Source: JBBKWX01 sp037969175
GTDB lineage: Bacteria; Bacteroidota; Bacteroidia; AKYH767-A; JBBKVM01
NCBI GenBank assembly: GCA_037969175.1
Contig: JBBKWX010000212.1
Coordinates: 1-21,875, forward strand
Length of the DNA: 21,875 bases
Reading direction: 5' to 3'
The position numbers and the translations under genes were made by a program. The notes beneath the pieces are model-generated. The model was not told the origin of the DNA and did no database searches. It saw nothing but the letters and a program-made list of their open reading frames with translations. This document shows, one piece after another, positions 7,751 to 13,778 of this stretch. Position 1 is the first letter of the stretch; each line of letters opens with the position of its first letter.

Positions 7751-9541
7751 ATGAGTCCAAGAAAGCACAAATTAGCATCCAGGCTTCTTTCTGCAGCCTT
7801 TGTTATATCAGTATTTGTCCTGTTCATAACAGTAAGCTTCACCTACAATCAAATGAACAATTTCACAGAAAGTGAAAAATGGGTTCTTCAATCACATAGC
7901 ATCCAACTTGAATTACGTAAGCTTCAATCCTATCTTTATGAATCGGAGCTAAACCAGAAGGATCTATTATTATCCGGAAACAATAAATTTATCGTACCGA
8001 TTAATACTGCAATTCTTAAAGCTAAAAATTCTCAAAAATCATTAAGTAAGCTAATAACTGATTCGGAAAATCAGGAGAAGCTAAAGTCCCTCAAAAACCT
8101 AATCACACTTAGTATAATTGAACTTAACCTTGCAATTCAATCTTATGGAGAAAGTGATAGCAACAAAACAATTTTAAATCTTCATACAAAAAAGGGAAAC
8201 CAATATTCCAGCCAGATCAAAGTAGCAATTAATGATCTAGTTGCCTCAGAAATTAAACTCTTAAGAACAAGAGAAAATTCTCATGCCAGGTACGTAAAAC
8301 TAAGTCCGCTATTTTACTTAATAACAGCATTTTTCGCATTCATAATATTCATATTAGCTTATACAATGTTATATTCTGACATGCAGAATATTAATCAGGC
8401 ATACAATCAAATAATGATAACATCAAACTCCTTCGAACATTCTGAAGGAATAGCGGAAATTGGTCATTGGGTGTGGAATAAATGCAAAAATGAGTTAAGT
8501 TTTTCGGACAACCAATACAAGCTGTGGGGCTATGAAACAAATGAAGTAAAGCCTACATTTGAAGCGCTTTTGGAGAGAATACATCCTGATGACAGAAATA
8601 TCTGGCTTGAAAGCAAAGACAAGATTGACACAGGTAATTCTCCAATTGTTACCTATTTCAGGGTCGTGAACGGGCATGGCAAAATTAGACATTTTAAAGC
8701 TTACAGAAAAAACATTCAAGATCACTATGATCAGCATATCATGATAGGAATTAATGTTGATATTACTGACCAATTCCATAGAGATAAGCTAATGGAGGAA
8801 CAATTAATAGTTCTCGAAAATAACAACAAAGAACTCTCTGCTTTCACTCACATCGCAAGTCACGATTTACAGGAACCACTTAGGAAAATACAAACATTGA
8901 TTTCCAGAATTGAAGAAAATGACTTCCCTGACTTAAGTGAAAAAGGTCGAGAACAATTTACTCGTATAGTAGTTGCTGCTACTAGAATGCAAAAGTTAAT
9001 TACTGATCTGCTCGCCTATTCCAAGGTAAGCAGAATAAGCAAAGAATTTACGAAGACAGATCTTCAATCAGTTTTGGATCAAAGCTTGTTAGATTTGGAA
9101 CAAAAAATAGATGAATCGAATGCAAGAATTATTTCTGACAAATTACCTACTTTAAAAATAATCCCACATCAGATACAGCAAGTATTTACAAATATAATTT
9201 CTAATTCAATTAAATACCATCAAGATAACACCCCCCCAATTATAGAAATCTCATCAGAATTATTTGAAAAATCAAATTCGAAAAATAATACTTTACAGCG
9301 CAAAACTAAATATTATATCATTCGGATAAAAGACAACGGTATAGGTTTTAAACAAGAGTATTCTGAAAAGATTTTTACAATATTTAATCGCTTGCATGAT
9401 AATTCTAAATATGCAGGAACAGGAATTGGACTAGCTATTTGTAAAAAGATCATAGAGCACCACAAAGGCAGTATAACTGCAATTTCCCAGCCCGGACTTG
9501 GGTCAACTATCGAGATAATACTGCCAATCAATAATAGTTAG
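7751..9541 (+). CDS. Membrane sensor histidine kinase, CHASE3-PAS-HisKA-HATPase
   Basis: A 596-residue inner-membrane kinase. TM1 is about 11-31; a helical periplasmic region of about 150 residues (32-184) resembles CHASE3 (ESELNQKDLLLSGNNKF); TM2 is about 185-207. A PAS_3-type domain follows at about 225-340 (HPDDR, then the IGINVDITD end). HisKA has the phospho-acceptor H371 in IASHDLQEPLRK. The ATPase domain shows the N box (N481, N485), G1 (KDNGIGF, D528) and G2 (GTGIGLAICKKI). All catalytic residues are intact. The ligand is unknown; CHASE3 domains are generally thought to sense extracytoplasmic signals. It starts 12 bp after the receiver gene, which is the obvious partner. Confidence 0.94.
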   Translation: MSPRKHKLASRLLSAAFVISVFVLFITVSFTYNQMNNFTESEKWVLQSHSIQLELRKLQSYLYESELNQKDLLLSGNNKFIVPINTAILKAKNSQKSLSKLITDSENQEKLKSLKNLITLSIIELNLAIQSYGESDSNKTILNLHTKKGNQYSSQIKVAINDLVASEIKLLRTRENSHARYVKLSPLFYLITAFFAFIIFILAYTMLYSDMQNINQAYNQIMITSNSFEHSEGIAEIGHWVWNKCKNELSFSDNQYKLWGYETNEVKPTFEALLERIHPDDRNIWLESKDKIDTGNSPIVTYFRVVNGHGKIRHFKAYRKNIQDHYDQHIMIGINVDITDQFHRDKLMEEQLIVLENNNKELSAFTHIASHDLQEPLRKIQTLISRIEENDFPDLSEKGREQFTRIVVAATRMQKLITDLLAYSKVSRISKEFTKTDLQSVLDQSLLDLEQKIDESNARIISDKLPTLKIIPHQIQQVFTNIISNSIKYHQDNTPPIIEISSELFEKSNSKNNTLQRKTKYYIIRIKDNGIGFKQEYSEKIFTIFNRLHDNSKYAGTGIGLAICKKIIEHHKGSITAISQPGLGSTIEIILPINNS

Positions 9542-9635
9542 CATAGGAAATAGCCACATTATCTTCAATTAAGCATTAAAACCTGTGCCAATAAGTAGAA
9601 TATTGTAATAAATGATTTTAATAGTGTAACATATT

Positions 9636-9664
9636 TATACCTCCTTGAAATTACCTTTGGTATA
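9636..9664 (+). promoter_or_regulatory. Candidate promoter with palindromes ahead of the DUF2541-like gene
   Basis: TACCTTTG (9652-9659) exactly fits the -7 consensus TAnnTTTG, 36 bp before the ATG; a clear -33 box is lacking, which may mean dependence on an activator. The -7 box sits inside TACC-TTT-GGTA (9652-9662), and a wider TATACC/GGTATA pair spans 9636-9664. Just downstream the 10-mer ATCTATTTAA is repeated in tandem (9665-9684) in the leader. Confidence 0.4.
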
Positions 9665-9695
9665 ATCTATTTAAATCTATTTAAATTATTCCATT

Positions 9696-10130
9696 ATGAA
9701 GAAGGTATTATCAATAATGTTGCTAACCATTACCACAGGTATAGGTATAGCCAATGCACAAAAGCCAGCAGTAGTTATCAGTGATAAAACTGGCTGGCAT
9801 AAAATAGCTGAAACAACAGTCGATTTAGCAAAGGAAACAGATGAAATCCTGGTTATTGGAGCAGATAAATTTGCCTCCATCAAGCTAAAGGTTACAGATC
9901 AACCCATTCATCTTACTGACATCAAGATTGAATATGAAAACGATGAAATGGAAGTATCAACAGTAAGCATGCATTTAAAAGCTCAGGGAGAGACTAAAGT
10001 GATCAATCTTAAAGGCGGCGAGAGAGAGATCAAGAAAATCACACTCAACTACAAAACAGAGCCTAACAGAGAATCTGAAAATGCGCATGTTGAAATATGG
10101 GGTTTAAAGTCGAATGCTGACAAAAAATAA
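9696..10130 (+). CDS. Secreted DUF2541-like protein
   Basis: A 144-residue exported protein. Residues 1-21 are a signal peptide (MKKVLSIMLL..., cleavage after NA-21). The rest appears all-beta: WHKIAETTVD, a DEILVIGADKFASIKLKV strand pair, then GGEREIKKITLNYKT and a closing HVEIWGLK. From memory this resembles the DUF2541 family, whose function is unknown. It is probably periplasmic. It is the first gene after the kinase operon, has its own promoter candidate, and is closed by a strong terminator, so it is likely a single-gene unit. The family call is less certain than the export call. Confidence 0.7.
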   Translation: MKKVLSIMLLTITTGIGIANAQKPAVVISDKTGWHKIAETTVDLAKETDEILVIGADKFASIKLKVTDQPIHLTDIKIEYENDEMEVSTVSMHLKAQGETKVINLKGGEREIKKITLNYKTEPNRESENAHVEIWGLKSNADKK

Positions 10131-10170
10131 AGCATTCTAAATTTTGATTATCCAAATATTAAACTCCAAT

Positions 10171-10204
10171 GCCGCATTGTAATCTACGATGCGGCTATTT
10201 TTTT
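10171..10204 (+). terminator. Factor-independent terminator after the DUF2541-like gene
   Basis: GCCGCAT...ATGCGGC forms a stem that extends to 11 bp with one wobble (10171-10181 with 10185-10195), a 3-nt loop, and a T-rich tail (TATTTTTTTT) directly after it. Confidence 0.85.
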
Positions 10205-10258
10205 TAGACATCAATAAGTAACATATAAGATAAATTCATCAAACTATATTGCATATCA

Positions 10259-10285
10259 ATTACCTCAGAAACACGAATAGGTAAT
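10259..10285. promoter_or_regulatory. Inverted repeat ATTACCT-n13-AGGTAAT upstream of the small paralogue gene
   Basis: Perfect 7-bp arms (10259-10265 and 10279-10285), centres 20 bp apart, end 22 bp before the ATG. The half-site ATTACCT also occurs in the upstream regions of the two flanking genes (9650-9656 and 10627-10633). The geometry suits a dimeric regulator bound on one DNA face, but this is only a candidate. Confidence 0.35.
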
Positions 10286-10307
10286 ACATGCCAAACTCAA
10301 CAGAGGC

Positions 10308-10598
10308 ATGAGAACGCCGAAATTCTATAAAGAAATATTGAAGTCGCTTGGATTTAGTTCGCTTTTCAAAATAAACAATCACGGACTTGAATCTATAACT
10401 ACCGGTCACATTTATTCTCCTGACGACATAAAAGTGCTTAACTCATATCCATTAGAAACAGGAGCAGGAAATCAAATGATTTGTATTTATACAATTGAAA
10501 CAAAAAATGGAGAACGAGGAATCCTAATTGAGGAAGATATAAAAAAACCCAATAAAGTATTGAATACTTTCATTAATTCAATTGAAAATGAAAAATGA
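10308..10598 (+). CDS. Small protein of unknown function, paralogue of the gene at 13264
   Basis: A 96-residue cytoplasmic protein with no signal or TM segment. It shares a spaced pattern with the product of the gene at 13264-13614: GF..FK.N..GL.S, T..I..PD..KVL..Y..E, then IET..GERG.LI and FI...E. From memory, related Bacteroidota proteins of about 100 residues are often labelled 'phosphoribosylpyrophosphate synthetase', but I see no PRPP-binding loop and would not assign that activity. Compared with the paralogue it lacks about ten N-terminal residues and a short insert (DTDPADE). It is the shorter and more AT-rich copy. Confidence 0.65.
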   Translation: MRTPKFYKEILKSLGFSSLFKINNHGLESITTGHIYSPDDIKVLNSYPLETGAGNQMICIYTIETKNGERGILIEEDIKKPNKVLNTFINSIENEK

Positions 10599-10767
10599 AA
10601 CAAACAATACTATTTATATCAATAAAATTACCTGATGATATCTAAATACCAACTAATAGTAGAACTATAATTATACAAAAATAAAACTTAATTATGTAAT
10701 GATATAATTACTTGCTGTGCTCATATTTGTATTAGGAATTAATTATAAAAATCAAAATCAAATTAAG

Positions 10768-11370
10768 ATGAAAATGTTAAGCAACCAATTCCGACATTTT
10801 TTCACACACTATACTCTAATTATAGTAAACCTTTTTATTGTATCCACATTTATCGGATGTGAATCAAGCAAGGATAAGCAAGATTCTGAAGAAAAAGCGG
10901 AAGAGCTAAATGAAGCAAAATTCGATGATAACCAGGAAGATCTAGCAAACTTTTTAGTCGAAGTTGCCAGTATCAATCTAACAGAATCTGCAATTGGGAA
11001 ATTAGCTCAGAACAAGTCGGAAAATGCAGAAGTTAAAGAGCTTGGGAAAATGGCCGAAAGTCATCACTTGCATGCCCAGGAGGATTTGAAAACTCTTGCC
11101 AGCAGCAAACAAATTTCTTTACCAATGTCAATAACGGATGATGGACAAAAAACATATGACAACCTAAATGAAAAGTCTGTCAGAGATTTCGAAAAAGAAT
11201 ATGTTGACAGGACTGTTAAGAGTCATAAAGATGCAATTGACAAATTTGAAAAAGCAAAACAAAAATTTACAGATGCTGATTTAAATAACTACATAAATAC
11301 AACATTGAGTACATTAAGAACGCATTTGGTAAAAGCAATGGAGTGCCAGAGAAAACAACAATCCATGTAG
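10768..11370 (+). CDS. DUF4142 lipoprotein
   Basis: A lipid-anchored helical protein. I chose the ATG at 10768 (200 residues) over a GTG at 10717 because it gives a proper lipoprotein signal: a basic start (MKMLSNQFRHFFTHY), hydrophobic LIIVNLFIVS, and a lipobox-like FIGC with C31 as the acylated Cys. An acidic Lys/Glu-rich linker follows. The DUF4142 body begins near NFLVEVASINLTE, includes ELGKMAESHH with its conserved His pair, and ends with FEKEYVDRTVKSHKDAI and a helix rich in Lys. The DUF4142 fold is a ferritin-like four-helix bundle of unknown role, often present in stress-induced envelope sets. A bulged hairpin terminator follows. Confidence 0.85.
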   Translation: MKMLSNQFRHFFTHYTLIIVNLFIVSTFIGCESSKDKQDSEEKAEELNEAKFDDNQEDLANFLVEVASINLTESAIGKLAQNKSENAEVKELGKMAESHHLHAQEDLKTLASSKQISLPMSITDDGQKTYDNLNEKSVRDFEKEYVDRTVKSHKDAIDKFEKAKQKFTDADLNNYINTTLSTLRTHLVKAMECQRKQQSM

Positions 11371-11441
11371 GACAATACACCTGGGGATTACAAATTTAGT
11401 GGTTTTGATATTCAGGATATGGAATAAGTTAATTTCTCTTT

Positions 11442-11496
11442 AAAAGCCCGGATGGATTCTCATCGTGGTGGGTGATAGAATTCACCGGGACTTTTT
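11442..11496 (+). terminator. Long hairpin with T-run after the DUF4142 gene
   Basis: AAAAG-CCCGG-a-TGGATTC pairs with GAATTCA-CCGGG-a-CTTTT: about 17 bp with one G-T pair and a single bulged A on each side, over an 18-nt loop. A T5 tract ends it. It separates the lipoprotein from the next small gene by about 30 bp. The terminal A and T tracts mean it could work on either strand. Confidence 0.65.
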
Positions 11497-11526
11497 AAAA
11501 ATGTAAACTTTTAAATTCTATATATC

Positions 11527-11676
11527 ATGGGAAGTCTACTTTACACTATCGCTGTGATCCTTGTGATCATTTGGGCCATTGGCTTTTTTGCTTACGGAGC
11601 TGCTGGAATCATTCACATACTTTTGGTTATTGCTGTAATTTCAATAATCTTAAGATTAATTCGTGGGAATTCGTAA
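11527..11676 (+). CDS. lmo0937 / DUF5670 family small membrane protein
   Basis: A 49-residue hydrophobic peptide. It starts MGSLLYTIAVILVIIW, has a short G-F-F-A-Y-G-A-A-G turn and a second hydrophobic stretch IIHILLVIAVISIILRLI, then ends RGNS. This layout, especially LLYTIAVILV..W..G and GIIH.LLVIA, is the lmo0937 family pattern (DUF5670). Two TM segments are expected with little outside the membrane. Function is unknown; members are commonly near stress and envelope genes. It lies 24 bp before the next gene, so the two are likely co-transcribed. Confidence 0.85.
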   Translation: MGSLLYTIAVILVIIWAIGFFAYGAAGIIHILLVIAVISIILRLIRGNS

Positions 11677-11700
11677 AATTAATATTCAAAATATAACATT

Positions 11701-12018
11701 ATGGCTACTTTAAAGAGATTAGTTCTATGTATTTGTCTTATGACAATAGTTGTACCGGTAACAACCTTAGCGGGATCTACAAAAGACAAAACTGAACTTA
11801 CTGAGAAAACAGAAGAATCAATAAAAGCAGAGCTGCTGCTCCAGCGATTAGAGGAAATCAAGGAACTGGACAAAAGCAACATGAATGCAATGGAAAGACG
11901 CGAAATGAGGCAAGAAGTTAAAAGCATCAAAGCAGAATTAAAAGCAATTAGCGGAGGACTATATATCTCTGCGGGTGCAGTGCTCGTAATTCTTATTCTT
12001 ATATTATTACTTGCTTAA
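11701..12018 (+). CDS. Signal peptide / coiled-coil / C-terminal TM protein, unknown function
   Basis: A 105-residue envelope protein. Residues 1-24 are a signal peptide (LCICLMTIVVPVTTLA). Residues about 30-82 are highly charged and helical (LLLQRLEEIKELDKSN, then MERREMRQEVKSIKAELKAI), likely a coiled coil. Residues about 86-105 are a TM segment at the very C-terminus (ISAGAVLVILILILLLA). The helical stretch would lie in the periplasm, tethered by its tail. I recall similar unnamed proteins in many Bacteroidota, but no function. It is placed with the DUF5670 gene as one unit. Confidence 0.75.
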   Translation: MATLKRLVLCICLMTIVVPVTTLAGSTKDKTELTEKTEESIKAELLLQRLEEIKELDKSNMNAMERREMRQEVKSIKAELKAISGGLYISAGAVLVILILILLLA

Positions 12019-12078
12019 GTCTTCCATTTTGGTTGACATAGTGTTGCCGAAATAGTCAAGTATTAACATCCCCCGTTC

Positions 12079-13206
12079 ATGAGTTTTAGAAAGAAATCAA
12101 AATTCATGCAAAATAAAAAGTGGAAAATTATACTGGGGATTATCATAGTGCTGATTGTTATCCGTTTGGTTCTCCCCTATATCCTTTTACATTATGCCAA
12201 TAAAACGTTGGCTACTATGGAAGGATATTTTGGGCATATTGAAGACCTTGATCTTTCACTATACAGAGGCGCATACACTTTGGAAGAATTTTACATAGAT
12301 AAGGTGGATTCTCTTGATAAGTCAAGAACTCCATTCATCTCTTCTAAATTGATCGATCTTTCTGTGGAATGGGAAGCATTGTTTAACGGAAAACTAGTTG
12401 GAGAGTTAATATTTTATGATGCAGAATTACGCTTTACTTTAGATAAAGCGGAGCCTGCTCAAGTTCAAAAAGACACAACAGATTTCCGTGTACTCTTGAA
12501 CAAATTTATGCCTCTTAAAGTCAACCGTTTTGAGATTAATAATGGCAAACTGAGATACTCAGATCCGGGATCTTCACCTCCTGTGGATCTGGTAATGCAA
12601 AATGCATATGTAATAGGAAAAAATTTATCCAGCGTAAAAGACACTGCACTTTTACCCTCAAGTGTGAATGCACAAGCAGACCTATATGGCGGGAAACTAA
12701 ATCTTGAAATGAAATTGGATCCATTTGCTAACAAACCAGCATTTGATTTAAATGTTGAGCTCAGGAATACTGATCTCACAGCTATGAATTCATTTTTTAA
12801 GGCCTATGGAAAATTTGATGTGAATAAAGGAACAATGGGTTTATATGCTGAACTGGCAACAAAGGATGATAAATACATAGGATATGTAAAACCCGTTATT
12901 AAAGATCTGGATGTTCTTGGACCTGAAGATAAAAAAGACAGTTTTATTCACAGGATCTGGGAAGGTATTGTAGGATTGGCGGGATCGATTCTTAAGAATC
13001 CAAAAGAGAAACAAATAGCTACTAAAATCCCAATTGAAATTGATTTTGGAAAAACTCAAGTAAAAACTTGGTATGCTGTTATGAGTCTTTTGCGAAATGC
13101 ATTTATTCAAGCTTTGCAACCATCCATTGATCAACAGATTAATATTGGTTCCGTTGGAACTTTGTCTCCAAAAGAAATACGAAAGGCCAATAGATCTAAT
13201 AAATAA
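12079..13206 (+). CDS. DUF748 (AsmA-like) envelope protein
   Basis: A 375-residue protein with a basic N-terminus, one TM segment at about 16-38 and a long periplasmic part. The repeated amphipathic beta pattern, with SVEWEALFNGKLVGELIFYDAEL and later RFEINNGKLRYSD and ADLYGGKLNLEMKLDPFA, is the DUF748 type within the AsmA-like group. These proteins are thought to span or bridge the envelope and some relatives move lipids. The C-terminal part (about 280-320, IVGLAGSILKNPKEKQIATKIP) is also seen in DUF748 proteins. An internal ATG at codon 10 is an alternative start. It lies 60 bp after the preceding gene, with no terminator between them. Confidence 0.8.
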   Translation: MSFRKKSKFMQNKKWKIILGIIIVLIVIRLVLPYILLHYANKTLATMEGYFGHIEDLDLSLYRGAYTLEEFYIDKVDSLDKSRTPFISSKLIDLSVEWEALFNGKLVGELIFYDAELRFTLDKAEPAQVQKDTTDFRVLLNKFMPLKVNRFEINNGKLRYSDPGSSPPVDLVMQNAYVIGKNLSSVKDTALLPSSVNAQADLYGGKLNLEMKLDPFANKPAFDLNVELRNTDLTAMNSFFKAYGKFDVNKGTMGLYAELATKDDKYIGYVKPVIKDLDVLGPEDKKDSFIHRIWEGIVGLAGSILKNPKEKQIATKIPIEIDFGKTQVKTWYAVMSLLRNAFIQALQPSIDQQINIGSVGTLSPKEIRKANRSNK

Positions 13207-13263
13207 TCGTTCTAAGTATAATAACAGATTCAAGAAACATAAATAGTTAAATAAAAAATTATC

Positions 13264-13614
13264 ATGAAAACTTATGACATTTTTAACACTGAAATGAACT
13301 CAGCCGTTGAGTGCATGAACAAACTTAATGCAGCAGGTTTCACCACACAGTTCAAAGCGAATGAAAAAGGTCTAAAGTCTCTAAGTACTGAAACGATCTT
13401 TAAACCTGATGAAGTAAAGGTTTTAACTTTTTATCGTTTCGAAGGTGATACAGATCCGGCAGATGAATCAATCTTGTTTGCTATCGAAACCAATACAGGT
13501 GAACGGGGTACTCTGATCGATTCATATGGTCCGGATAATAACCAATTTGTTACGGATTTTATAAAACAAGTAGAAGACTTTGAAAAAAATACGCATAAAG
13601 GGGAGCCATTATAG
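13264..13614 (+). CDS. Small protein of unknown function, paralogue of the gene at 10308
   Basis: A 116-residue soluble protein. It begins MKTYDIFNTEMNSAVECMNKL and then has GFTTQFKANEKGLKSLSTE, FKPDEVKVLTFYRFEG, a DTDPADES insert, IETNTGERGTLIDSYG and a helical end. The FYRFEG.TDP.D stretch and LIDSYG close to the centre match the Bacteroidota proteins commonly labelled 'phosphoribosylpyrophosphate synthetase'; no catalytic PRPP motif is present, so I treat that name as unsafe. It ends the plus-strand envelope cluster, 57 bp after the DUF748 gene, and converges on the aminopeptidase gene. Confidence 0.75.
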   Translation: MKTYDIFNTEMNSAVECMNKLNAAGFTTQFKANEKGLKSLSTETIFKPDEVKVLTFYRFEGDTDPADESILFAIETNTGERGTLIDSYGPDNNQFVTDFIKQVEDFEKNTHKGEPL

Positions 13615-13694
13615 CAATAACTGCTTTGTCTTTTTGGTAAATGTTTAGCTTATCAGGTATTGAAATCTTTGCTTAGGAAACCGCAAAAACCTGA

Positions 13695-13775
13695 GGCGCC
13701 CAATGGACGCCCTTACACTCTTCACTCTCTCGTCTTCTATTAGGGCGCCCAATGGACGCCCCTACACTCTTCACT
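13695..13775. repeat. Direct pair of 32-bp palindromic repeats between convergent genes
   Basis: Copy A (13695-13726) and copy B (13744-13775) are identical except for one base, with 17 nt between them. Each begins with the imperfect palindrome GGCGCCC-AAT-GGACGCC, followed by TACACTCTTCACT. The right half (CGCCCCTAC in copy B) resembles interspersed palindromes I remember from several phyla, so this may be a REP- or MITE-like family. Copy B ends 3 bp before the aminopeptidase stop. There is no T-run for a standard terminator. Confidence 0.75.
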
Positions 13776-13778
13776 TTA

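Noticed and set aside
10717..10767. GTG start adding 17 residues to the DUF4142 lipoprotein
   Set aside because: It would bury the lipoprotein signal (basic start, hydrophobic core, lipobox Cys) behind an unlikely hydrophobic lead; ATG at 10768 fits better.
13264..13614. PRPP synthetase activity for the small GERG protein
   Set aside because: There is no PRPP loop or ATP-binding motif and the protein is about a third of the normal enzyme length; the common label appears to be a misannotation.
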